A stretch of DNA of 64,000 nucleotides from Trichoplusia ni (taxonomy: Eukaryota; Arthropoda; Insecta; Lepidoptera; Noctuidae), in contig NC_039494.1 in assembly GCF_003590095.1 (NCBI RefSeq), forward strand, positions 1,612,001 through 1,676,000, read 5' to 3'. Under the pieces are notes generated by a model, which was given only the letters and a program-made list of their open reading frames with translations, ran no database searches and was not told the DNA's origin. The position numbers and the translations under genes are program-made. Positions 36,820-48,836 of the stretch are shown piece after piece (positions within the stretch are counted from its first letter, which is position 1; the number at the start of each line of letters is the position of its first letter).

Positions 36820-39800
36820 ATGCGGCGGCAAGCTCGGATCTCAGGCGGCGGCGCGCTCGTCGTACGCACCGCCTCTGCCTTGCAAGGTGCCATACTTGAC
36901 AATAGATTTATGTTAATTACACTTATTCATAGAACAAATGGCTATATTTTATGATTAAACTTTTACCTTACCTCCACTGTTACTCTACCGTAGCTACCGA
37001 TCTTTACTTTTAACTCTGTTCTTAAAATGTCTCTGAACAACGAATCATTTTATGTGAATTGTGAACTATGGAAAACAAGCGAATGTGACAATCTTATAGG
37101 CAAATGGCACTCGGTTGTTGTCCTTGGATGTGACGTTGGCTACGAATTTATTTTCGAACTTTACATTAACTTGTTTTCTTAGATTAACACGAATTCTGCG
37201 AATCTGAGAGTAGAATATTAATCATGTCAATGTTTTCCCTTTCCAGTTTGGCTGTGGTTGCTGATATTCATATTCCAGAACGAGTTTCGAATATCCAGGT
37301 CTATTCAGCCGGGTGTGAGTACATTTTAATTAAAATTAAGAAAATATATCACATAAATATTAAGGTGACACTACTATTTATAGGTAAACACAATTTCACG
37401 GCAGGCAAGAACTGTTTTAAGTAGGAACCTCTTCAAAAGTTAAGCTTTCTAAAATCAGTATTGATCACTTGACACTGTGAAATCCGGCCAATACAATTTT
37501 TTATCCCAATATCTGTCGAACTGTCAATCAATTAAACATTTTTATTACATTAGATTGATCGCTCATAGTGACCAAGTGCGTTGACAAAAAATCCTTCTGT
37601 CATATACTTGAAACTATTCTATTGTGCCTGTTCTTATATAATGCTCTATAAAGTTTTTGTTCAAAAAGTTTTTATCTCGATTTCAGTATTTGGACTTCGA
37701 CAATTTACCCGAGACAAATTTCACGTGCGCTGGCAAGGTGATCGGCGGCTACTATGCGGACCTGGAGACCTCGTGCCAGATGTTCCACGTGTGCACGGTG
37801 GGCCAGAATGACGAGCCCATGGACATTAAGTTCCTGTGCCTTAATGGCACTGTGTTTGATCAGGTAAAACTATCGCAATACATTTTTAAACTCATGTAAT
37901 ATTCAAGATACACAGATTTGCCTATCTTAAATGTCATAAAATTAAATCAAGTGAAATCACCACTAATAGTTAAATTTCCATCTTTCAGGAGACAAGAGTT
38001 TGTGAGAGAGTTGACGAAGTAGATTGTACAAAGTCTGAAAAGTTCTACAGTTTAAATTTAGAGTTATACGGCAGCACAATGCCATCCATCATACAGCCAG
38101 ACCAAGTGAAACCTCAAGCACAACCAACTGAACAGTCACAACAGCACACTAAACCAAATCTTGAAAATGACCCTTCAATAGACGATTCGCCAACAACAAC
38201 ACAAGACAAAAATTTAGCACATTCGACTGATATCATCGATTCGACTGAAGATCCCATTCAAGACATAAAACGAGATGAACCGAAAGTCCAACAAACTGCA
38301 AAGCCCACACATACGCTTCTATCGTCAGATAATGAGGAACTTACCGAAGGTATGTATAACCGTATTGCTATTCCATTGCAAAATTATTCGATGTTTTGTT
38401 TTTTTTTTAAATTATAATTAAAATAACATTATACCATCGTACATTACAGAGTACCAAGAAGATGAAGACACTGACTACGATGACTACGTACACCATCCAA
38501 CCACAACTACGAAACATGTAACTTCTACAACAAGTACCACCACAACGACGACCACAACTACGACAACCACACCCAGACCTCCGACAACCACGTTATTGCC
38601 ATCAACGACCCGATCTCCATCTCCTATACCCCATCTTATATCTTCACCGTCACCAGTACTCTCCTCATTGTCCCCTCCATTACCTTCATTTCCTCCTTCA
38701 CTTCCATCGGCACCCTCTGCGCCTTCAGCCCCTTCTGCCCCATCAGCACCTTTTGTACAGTCTGCACCATCTGCGCCTTCTGCTCCATCAAACTTGCCCA
38801 CTTTGGACCCGTCCCTACTATCTCCACAAGAATTCATCTACCGCCATCGAGGTCCAGGTTCCGAGGCCATTTCTTTTCAACGCCAAAGTTTTCGTCCCGC
38901 TGATGGAGTTTACATAACGCATGCGCCACCGCAACAGTTCGATCACTTTCAATATGAGTCTTCAAGAACTGCACCGCGGCCGGTCGCTCAAAGGCCCAAC
39001 TCTTTTGTTCAACGACCTCAACCAGCACCTTTCCGACCGACAACATTAGATCCCCGTGACCAATTACTACGTCCTGGTCCAACGTCTCAACCTTCAGAAC
39101 GACACGAAACATCAGTAAAGCAACAAAATAGACCTCAATCGTATCCTCAATCATTGCCATCACAGAGACCGTTGCCGTTCAATCCTTTTTACTACGAAAG
39201 AAAGCGAAGTGATGAAATAGTTCCAGGAACGGAATCTTCGTTATCAGCGCGTTCGGTTGCTCCACCAAATGTAACAGAAAAACCACCTATCAAATTGAAA
39301 AGTCCACCACGCGTTATCGTAACGGCCAGTGCATCAGTCAGTGACAGTAACGGTAAAAGACTTAACTATACAGTGGGCAACGTTGTGAGTGCTGTGAAAC
39401 CGATAGTACCGATAAACTATGATGACTATAAAGAGTCTGATCTGATTTTTGATCCATTCTTTCTCGATGTGCCAAAACTACAAAAACGACGAAAAACTAG
39501 ATCTTATAAAAATAGAAATATATTCACTGTTCCGTCCACAGCCACTGTGGCTTCTGAATTAATGTCAGATAAATCTGAAGTCACAATAGTATCCGTGACG
39601 TCTCAAGCAACAACCATACGAAAACCGGCTAGTGAGAAATCAGTAGCAACTACTACCACCGCGTGGAATCCTAATGATTACGTGGATGATAACTACGAGC
39701 CTAGCGCGTACATACCACCAATACCGCCTGTTGCGGTGCTAGTGCCTCACGAGCTAAATAAATATAACAAACACGATAGAACGTCTAAAAATTATTTAGT

Positions 39801-40017
39801 TGTGGATAATACTCACAGTGATCACAAAGCTAATGTTGGCAACATAGAGCAATCCAAGCCGACGTCGGCGTCTGCGCAGCAGACAACCTCTAGTCATGGC
39901 GCGGGCGCGGGCCGGGGGCCCCCCGCCGCCTCGCCGCCGCCCCCGCCTCCCCCGCCGCTCCTCGAGGCGCCCGCCTGCGCCACTTCGCGCTCTACTAACT
40001 GTCGGACTCGTGCCTAA
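36820..40017 (+). CDS. CPAP1-like single chitin-binding domain protein
   Basis: Five exons join in frame: 36820-36886, 37247-37314, 37687-37863, 37989-38349 and 38450-40017 (746 aa). All introns are GT-AG. Residues 23-32 (VWLWLLIFIF) form a hydrophobic core, read as a signal peptide or anchor after a basic leader. Residues 59-117 are a complete CBM14/peritrophin-A domain with six cysteines (C59, C75, C81, C96, C109, C117) and the aromatic GGYYAD and FHVC positions. The remaining 600 residues are low complexity: a Gln/Asp-rich linker, a Thr run just after residue 240, APS repeats, then Pro/Arg/Ser-rich sequence, ending in a polyproline and Cys-containing tail. One CBM14 with a long disordered tail fits the CPAP1 class of cuticular chitin-binding proteins. 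The ATG sits directly after an AG acceptor, so the 5' leader is probably on another exon. AATAAA lies at 40132. The first exon is the least certain part, with a weak donor (GTGCCA). Confidence 0.85.
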
Positions 40018-41145
40018 TTAAATTAGCTCACTTTATATGTTAAATAGATAAATGCCTAGTTACATATTTAGGTAGGTAGAAAATTTTTAACAATTTTTCA
40101 GTAGCTCTTTAAATCAACAAGATTTATTAAAAATAAAAACTGGGAATTTGTAGAATTGAATGTTTTTGTGTTCTTATAAGAAAATCGTTTATTAAGCTCC
40201 CTCTGAATAGGTGTGACAAAATTCCATAAATACCCTTTGTTTGCATTCACGTAGTTATTATACTTGTTTACAGTTCTCTTATTTACTTACATGCAAATAT
40301 CATTTTTCGACCAGTTCAAAGGGAGCTTTTGTATTTATGTTTTTTTAATTATTATAAATATTGTAAATATGTACGGATTTTGATTTATTCATATAATTGT
40401 ATTTTTTTCAATTTTCGCATCTTTTTGTAAGTACCTATAGATATTTATAAAGGAAACCTTGTAAATATCGTAAAATATACTTGATGTTTCTATACGTTTA
40501 CTTTATTTCTCCTTATGTGGACCTTATATCATTATGTACAAAGAGAATTGTGTGGACCCGACAGCGAGTTAAAGAAAGCAGAGTTGCTTTCTTTAACTAC
40601 ATTTTTGTAATATTACTTCTAACTGAACCTGGTGGCTTTGCCTCCGTAATTGTCGATAAACAATATCCTTTATTCATTGCATAACGAACAGTGTGAAAAA
40701 TAATTATTGATACTATGAAAGTTGTTTCTTCCCTGGAAATATTAATAATTATATAGATTACTTAATAGGAGTTTTGTTGCCTATAAAACACCGTTACACG
40801 AGAATTTTAAATAGAAGACTACCCGTCCTTGCAAACGTTATTTTGCCACACAAATGAATTCTATAAAAAAAAGATGGTGGTAAGAAAAATAGATCTTGCC
40901 CGATAGTTAGTCCTACCCAATATGCATACAAAATTCGGTACACCAAGACACAAGAATTTTAAATATAAGATTCTCCATCAAAACTTGAAGGTGCCATATC
41001 AGATATCTATATAATATTTTACCTCCATGTATTAATCCTTTTTTGCCAACAATAAGTTTAAATGTCAGGATACGTCAGATGAAAAACCATCGAGATCGAC
41101 GGTGCTTAATTAATTAATTCAAGTTTGTTTTGTAAGAATTTTAAA
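40018..41145. other. 3' flank of the CPAP1-like gene and short intergenic spacer
   Basis: Holds the 3' UTR with AATAAA at 40132-40137 and AT-rich spacer up to the next start codon. No repeat family or extra gene recognised. Confidence 0.55.
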
Positions 41146-44100
41146 ATGGATCCATTTGCTGTTATTGACGAAAACCCTGGCATCATGAATGTTAAAGAAA
41201 TTATTGACACGGCTTTCGGTGATTTCGAGGTAAGTTCTACGATGTTAACAAACTGTCATGAAGATGTTTTCACTTATTCTGCCAACCATAATAATTACCA
41301 AATTTTATTCTTTGCTATTCAAGAAAAACACCGTGAATTTCAAGCTTGTACAGGCAGTACTTCTAATCCTGGCTAAACAACTAAGACTTCTAGAACGGCG
41401 GGTGGAGGTAGAGATGGGTCCGCTTCCTTTGATTCCTACTGGTAGTTCTCTGTCTGTAACTGAAGTCAAAATACATACAATGCAGAAGAAAAAAAAGAAA
41501 ACGAAAGGGGGTGAGGATGAGGGCGACAAACGAAAGACTAAAGGCGGCAAAGGTCGTAAAGCTCAGACTGGAGGTTCAGCTCCAGACAAAAATACTCCAG
41601 AAAAGACATCGTCTGGAAAATCCTCAGCTGATAAGACTTCCTCGGGTAGAAATGCTTATGAGAAAACTGGAGGAGGCACTACAGATAGGGCTGCATCCGT
41701 CAAATCCCCTTCAGAAAGGACTGCTTCTGCAAGGTCGGAAAAAACTACGACGGATAAAACTTCATCCAGCAAGTCGACATTAGACAAAACTTCGACTGAT
41801 AAAACTTCGACGGATAAAACTTACACTGATAAAAATTACACGGATAAAACTTCCACGGATAAAAATTTCACGGATAAAACTTCGTCCAGCAAGTCGACAT
41901 CAGACAAAACTTCGACTGATAAAACTTCATCCGCTAAATCCACCGCGGATAAAACTTCAACCAGCAAGTCAACTTCCGATAAGACTACAACTAGCAAGTC
42001 AACCTCCGATAAAACTTCAACTGGTAGATCTACGTCCGATAAGGCTTCCACTGATAAAACTTCATCCGGCGGCAAGTCCTCATCTGATAAAACTTCAACA
42101 GATAAAACATCAACGGATAAAACATCAACTGATAAAACTTCATCAGATAAAACATCAACGGATAAAACTTCATCAGATAAAACATCAACGGATAAAACAT
42201 CATCAGATAAAACTTCAACAGATAAAGCTTCAACAGACAAGACTTCGTCAGATAAGACTTCAACAGACAAGACTTCCTCAGATAAAACTTCAACTGATAA
42301 AACGTATTCTTCAAAAACTACGTCATCGAGCAAAGATAAGTCGAGCGTCAAGTCACCTACTTCATCTGGCAAAGGTTCAAGGAAAGGGGACGCTGACAAG
42401 GCTTCTCTAAAGCGAACGCACAAAGCTGGTGGCGGCGGTGGTGGTGTTGGTGGTGGGGGTGGCAGTGCTGTGCAGGTTAGTTTAAATATTTGCCCACACG
42501 TGCTAACTAGAAACGTAGAAATTCAAAATCAATTCTCACTTTTTAATTCTGTGTCAATACGATACAACCAGTCCAAAACATAACCAAATCGATAGGTAGT
42601 CACTTTAGTGCAAACAAAAACAAAATAATAATTCACAGTAATCTGCAGCTAGGTCCTGTGGACCTGAATCAACTGGAGGAGCAAAAGGAAAAAGTTCTGC
42701 GTATCATACATCAGGTGCCTGATTTAATCGTAACATGAACTCTATTTTTAATCCTCTTTTTATTTTATTTTTGTTTAGCAGTAAAGCATTTCTCTTTTAA
42801 ACATCGATTTGGATGAGCTAGTTAGAAAAACGCGTGACGATTGTAATAAATATTAATAACCATAGGCAAAATTAGGAAAATTTAAATAATGACAAAACTT
42901 TGTTGCTTTCGCAAGTTAGACAATTACAGAAAAGTAAGTGTTTTTTTTTCATCGCCCGAAAAGTTCTAAACAAAAGTAGAAAAGTAAGATTAAAGCAGTA
43001 ATTAATTCACTCTAAATGTGCCATATTTACAGTATTCTTCAATATACAGATATGAACTTGGTCATCCGTTAGCTGAAAAACATTACTATTGTACAGAATA
43101 AATATACTTGCCTTATTATGAGTTGTAATGTTAGGCCCCTAATATTATAACCGATTAATATATAAGCCATAAGCCAATTTATTCTATAGAAAATATCTAA
43201 ACAAGGTCAAATCATGTTTTGAGGGCCGTTTCTATGTACGAAAATGAAACTATTAGATACCTAATTATTAAAAAAAAAACATTAAACGAGGAATAAATAG
43301 TGATCACTACACAAAGTAGACACAAACTAAAAAATAATATGGCAGCTAAAAAATCCTAATAGAGTATTGATTTCTTGGCGAAAGATATAATTCATTTTCA
43401 TGCACATATAGCGTTTTTTTTACTATAACCGCACTCTGTATAAACATGTTGTTAATAATTGTAGAGAGCTGACTCTTTCGAGGAATCAAATAAGACACCC
43501 ACCCCAATGGCATCTGCTGAATCTTTAGGTAATTAAAAGCGGACATTGTAATTAATTTACTTAGCTACCATTTTTGATATACCATTTTACATTTTCTTAA
43601 TTCCCATACCTTTTGCATTTACAGAGCCGCACTACGAAAAATTACTTGTCGGTAAGATATTCTAGCTAATATTAAAAGAATATGTATACATTTATACAAT
43701 TATACATTACGTTCCTTATATTATACTCCACTTTATGAACTTTCAGTTCACAGAACGCCTAGTAAGGAGTTAAGAAAGGGTAAGTCTACAAATATCTAAT
43801 CATGAAATATACCTATTTACCCAACGAACACAATGTTACCTACCACATATTATGACTTCATTCCGTAGTTACAGCAATATTAATAATCTTCTAATATATA
43901 AAATTCCCGTGTCACGATATTAGTTACCGTACTCCTCCGAAACGGCTTAACCAATTTTGACCAAATTTTATATGCGTATTCAGTAAGTCTCAGAATCGAC
44001 TAATATCTATTTTTCATACTCTTCAGTGTTGAGGGCTGCTCACACTAAAAAAAAATATTTTATTTTTTGGACGGAATTTTTGTGTGTGGCATTGAAAATA

Positions 44101-47100
44101 ATTTATTAGGCAAAACAAAGTTTGCTGGGTCAGCTAGTTCTAATATAATAATGTTTATTTGCATAGCTCGATCCAAGACACGTCATAATTTTTATTCAAT
44201 CACACTTACTTTAATTTTTGCTTGAAAATGAATGGCACGATGAATTAATGTAAACTGTATTGACCGTGAGTATTTCACCCCGTACTGAATTTCCAATAAT
44301 TAAGTTGGCAAAATTCTAAGGAGAATAGTGTTATTTTAATCAGATTGCCACTTATTCATCAGCCATTATAAATAGCGGAATTGGGCCCCGAGTAGTATAG
44401 TGGTATCAGGATATCGATCTTGCGTGCCTTAAGTACCTACTAATTTCTGATTTTTTGAAAATTTATGCTACAGCTCACGGGCACATGCCGCGGATATCAG
44501 TTGTAACGCAAGAACAATTTGAAGAATTGGCAGACATGGTCCGCCAGCTTCAACGCAAACTTTTGCCTCTCGGTACTCCGACGTTTCCGGAGCACATTGA
44601 ACTTATGGAAGAACTTCGTAAAGGTGCTTCTCTCACCGATGCCATGGCGGCATTACAACTGTCAGCTCGATTAGAAGCGACAGAAAAAGGACTGGAACAT
44701 ATCATTGGAATGGTCACAGAATTAGCTAAAAGAACGCCTGGCGTAGTTGTAGACGTAAGCACAAAATAAATAACTCCACAATAATATGTTATCTATTGAT
44801 ATAGTAAACTAGCTGTTGCCCGCGACTTCGTTCCCGTGGGTAGAAGTTATAAGTTATGATTTATACCTGCCCTGATTTTTCACATTTTCCATTGTACCTA
44901 TCTTCGCTCCTATTGGTCGCACCGTGATGGTTTATAGCCTAAAGCCTTCCTCGATGAATGGTCTATTCAACACAAAAATTGAATTTTTCAATTTGGACCA
45001 GTAGTTCCTGAGATTAGCGCGTTCAAACAAACAAACTCTACAGCTTTATATATTAGTATAGATATAGATTTATTAAGTAGTATATTTCAATATAAACTTG
45101 AGTAAGTATATGAACAATTGTTCAATATTTCAGTGAGGGTCTTAAAAGGAAGGAAAGATAATGGCAGTTAAATTTTGGAGGAGCAGTCAAGCCTGCACTC
45201 AGACAACTGTACAAACCTGTAATTTTTTTGAAGTAGTTCAATAATGCGTTTTAACTTTTGACTCGCAGGAAACATTGTTTCATTTTGGTATCCGTCCTGA
45301 AGGAGCGATGGCTCATGGCGGGGCCATTGGCGGCGGAGGCGGATACGGCGGTGAAGGTGTAGGTGGAGGCGTAGGTTACCGGGGAGGCGGTAGTACTAGG
45401 CCTGGAAGTAGTAGTACTAGACCTGGAAGTGGTGTTCCATCAAGCGGTGCGTCAGGGATTAGTGGGCATACAGGAGCCGGTGGAGTAACTGGCGGTGGAG
45501 TAGGTAGTGCCCGTGCGGGCACCCCGAACACTACGTCTGGCAGTGGTCGGGGTTCTGGTAGTGGCCGTGGATCGGGGAGCTCCGGGAGTGGAAGTGCTGG
45601 ACGTCATGGAAAACACGGTATTAAATCTGGAGGTGTGAGTACTGCAACGAGCACCTTTGGTTCCGAGGCAGGCACTTACACAACTCAGCAAAGTGATAGA
45701 AGCCCACAAAAACACTACTCGACACATCCAAGATCTCAAGAAGAGACATCCGAAGCAGCAACTGATACTACTGAATCTAAAGAAACGGGAACAGGTCATT
45801 CGAAAGTAACAGATGAATCAAAGGCTTCAAGCGAATTTGCAATAAAAGTGGAACACGTCACATTCCAAGCTTTGGAGTAAGTGTAATATATCCTTTACTC
45901 CCAATTTAGGTATTTTCACTATATTTACCATCCATGTTAATTAACAAATAATAGTACGTGTAGAAAGCGTTTTTAGATGAATTGATAAGTAAGTTTAATT
46001 ACTATACGCCAAGTGTGTGTGTATGTGCTACACGGTGCATATCTAAATGCTTAGCGGCAAAGATAAAACTAACTTACAACATTAAATATATTTAAGCAAA
46101 TTATATTTAAATCTGTTTTCGGAGGTTACTAATGGAAATGTCTACTCTGTGCTGTGCCAGGTGCACAGCCCAAAATACATACTAGCACCTAATTTTAAAT
46201 TTCTCCCTAATCTGTCAGTTTAGGTATACTAGTACTAGTGCTACGGGTTTATATAATTTTTACGATGTCTTTCCGTCACAAGCCCCTAAACTTTAAAGCA
46301 ATTTATGTGTTAATTGCTATGGTTCAGACAAGTTCAAAATACGTGTCTAATATTTTTTAATTATATCTAAAAGATTTTTCCATTAAAACCTAATTATTAA
46401 TTAGGTATCGTATTTTTTATGTTTTCAGTGAAGCTATGAATGAATTGCACACCAGCATATTTAATACAGTAACAGCGATTACGAAACGTACTACAAAAAC
46501 TGCCGAGAATGCCTTCAAGTTAGCTTCGAGTTTAGGTTACTATAATTTATATAATTAGTAATACATGTCTAGTTATAGGTAGTAAAAAAGGACTAATTAA
46601 AATTTATTTTTAAAACAGAGGGAAAACTCGAAGCAGGTTTGGTAGCTAGTGCACGAATGAATACGCTAGAAGACCTTGTCGATCAGTATGCAGCTCAAAT
46701 TAACGCTCTAGATACTGGTCTCTCGTCTCAGGTAAAAATATTTTGATTGTTTTACTTGAAAAGATTTATACAATATCAATAACTTGCCCGCAACTTTGTT
46801 CGCATCTTAAGATGTACCTCATAGTTTATAATATTATTATATGTTTTACTGTAGATGACCAATTATCAAGAACAGTTAACACAAATGCAGCATGATTTAG
46901 AAGTTGGGTTAGAAACAATGGCTGAAGTTCTAGCTAACACAGGAGGAGATACAGCAGGTAAGTATTTCAGCGGATAACATTCACAGAGGTATGACAAGTT
47001 ATATAATATAAATAATATAAAACCAAAATTCTTCACTTTTAGCGGTTGCTGAGCTTAATTCACATTTTACAACTCTTCAAATGGACTTTGACAATATGCT

Positions 47101-48836
47101 GTATCGACAAAGAGAGTTGAAGGACTGTCTTGAATCAATATCATTTGACCTCGAAGTAAGTAATTTAATATTACTGCTTGAAATGACAGCACCATTTTAG
47201 ATTTTCAATGGTAATTAATCGATTTTCGGCTTTAGGGTCTATGGAAACAAATTGAAATGTTGAGGGACATTAAATCTGATCGCGAAGAAGTCGTTGATGC
47301 CCTAAGAGACAAAGCTGGTATAGGTGAATTAAATGGACTTGTATCGTTACATCAATTTGAGGCAGTAAGAGGTGATTTCGAAAAGCGCATCGCTGCAGCT
47401 TATGACAAATTTAATAACCAAGAAGTAATTTGGCAAGTAAGTAATTGACTATTTTATTTACTCAGTTATTTTTCTCGTAAAATAGTAATAAGCAATCTCT
47501 AATCCGTTGAAGTGCTGACTTATTTTCTGCGTGTATCTACATGATATGGAATACTCCAGCGCTTTTGATTCTCAACGTGTACTCAAATATTGTTCGTAAT
47601 ATATCACTTTCATTAAAATGTAATTTCGTACACAGAAAGCCATTGACGACCTCGTAAGGGAACTTAACGAAAAAGCGGATATAGTTCAAGTGGAATCTTT
47701 GAAGAGCGAAATCAACAAATATCTCAATATTATGAAGGGTCGTATGCAATTCTTGATTGATATTGTGGGAGAACCAAAATCTGCAATGCTTTCAAGAAAA
47801 TTATTCAGAGACACTGCGTGTCTCTCCTGTGGGAGTCCAGCCCATATGGACCATGAAGAACCCTGTGTTGTACCGGCTTTACCAAAGTTCCATTCGGGCA
47901 GAAAACCAGCGGAAGGTGCAGAAGCTAGACTGCCTAAAGGAGATGGTGACCATGGAATTTGTTATCCTGGTTTGCCTTTACCACATCCGAGGGATCCAAG
48001 GTATTTGAATTAAATTAGACCAAAAATACGATATTTATCTTAGACCAAAGGGCTAATACTTATTGTGTTATTTTAACAGATCGCACATTTGTACGCGATA
48101 TTGTGGAGGTTCGCATACTTTAATAAACGACGCACCACCCAGGCCACCTCCGGGATTAGATGTTGTGAAGGTCGTGAGAGAAATTACCACGGCAGAGGGA
48201 ACAGACGGAAGGGTAAAACATATCTTAATAGTTATTATAAGAGGCATGAGGTTATTTTCACCAAGGATCTCAATGTAACAATTAAGAACTTTGATTGCAG
48301 AACTTAGTTTCCTAAATTTTTCTGAAGCAAGTAAAATAATATGGTATACTGATCTCTTTACATTTTTTGACGAATTTCTCTAATTATTATGTCAAAACTA
48401 TCCACTGCGGCTTCAAGAAATGTATATGTATGCGTACGCTCAAAAACATTAATTACTGACCAGTCGGTTGAACCACTTGCACAAATTTAGCCTATGCTAG
48501 TATTGCAATGTCAAGAGAATGTGTATTCTAATTTATCATCGATTTCAGATGTATGTGGTCGATAACCCTGAAAAATTTCCATGTAAACCATGCAACCTGA
48601 AGAAAAATCCTCCTACGCCAACAGAGATAATTAAAGGTTAAAATTTACATACAACTTAACATAATGATGACACCTAAGATTTATTTCGCGATGTAAGTGT
48701 TTTTTTTTCTACAGATCCAACTACAGTCGATTACGCTGACGTCACACCACCTCCAGACTCGCAAATGACTGCAGGACTTGGAAGTGGCGAGCCTACATTA
48801 CTGCAGGATCAAACTGTCCCAGAATTGACAAATTAA
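41146..48836 (+). CDS. QRICH2/C16orf96-like protein (DUF4795 family)
   Basis: Seventeen exons join in frame (1219 aa): 41146-41229, 41324-42475, 42649-42714, 43465-43528, 43625-43651, 43747-43779, 44474-44754, 45269-45876, 46429-46535, 46619-46731, 46855-46957, 47043-47155, 47236-47436, 47636-48000, 48080-48212, 48549-48636, 48715-48836. The N-terminus (VKEIIDTAFGDFE, then TVNFKLVQAVLLILAKQL across the first intron) matches the 'IGxxxxGxVNFxxLHxLL' start I know from QRICH2/C16orf96. About residues 173-355 are Lys/Ser/Thr-rich TDKTS/SDKTS repeats; 397-409 are poly-Gly; 476-569 are helical; 570-772 are Gly/Ser-rich; 773-1020 are heptad-like coiled coil. The C-terminal part carries CLSC (1046-1049), CTRYC (1110-1114) and CKPC (1162-1165), which could bind metal. 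In mammals the family acts in sperm flagella; a similar role here is inference. Exon 3 has a poor polypyrimidine tract. ATTAAA lies at 48894. Confidence 0.75.
41755..42305 (+). repeat. Coding minisatellite for TDKTS repeats
   Basis: Tandem 15- to 18-bp units ('gataaaacttcaacg'-like) encode repeats of Thr-Asp-Lys-Thr-Ser and Ser-Asp-Lys-Thr-Ser within exon 2 of the QRICH2-like gene. The repeat also opens long antisense frames, which are artefacts. Confidence 0.8.
43887..44137 (+). mobile_element. Short non-autonomous Helitron (Lep1-like)
   Basis: The block starts with TC followed by 'taatatataaaattcccgtg' and ends in CTAG before a host T. A GCAAA/TTTGC stem with a 6-base loop (44110-44125) lies nine bases before the terminal CTAG, as Helitrons have. 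The internal 'cctccgaaacggcttaacc' motif is, as I remember it, typical of the lepidopteran Lep1 type. It lies in an intron of the QRICH2-like gene. TTCTAATATA occurs at both edges. Confidence 0.6.
44812..45066 (+). repeat. Dispersed lepidopteran non-LTR tail fragment
   Basis: Starts 'ctagctgttgcccgcgactt' and ends in a short-unit AT tail 'tatattagtataga'. I recall this arrangement as a very common lepidopteran interspersed repeat, probably the 3' end of a non-LTR element. It lies in an intron of the QRICH2-like gene. Confidence 0.5.

Noticed and set aside
38484..38837. 117-aa Gly/Val-rich minus-strand frame
   Set aside because: Antisense of the Thr/Pro/Ser-rich exon of the CPAP1-like gene.
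41836..42423. 195-aa minus-strand frame
   Set aside because: It is the antisense of the TDKTS repeat in the QRICH2-like exon; repeats with units that are multiples of three keep antisense frames open.
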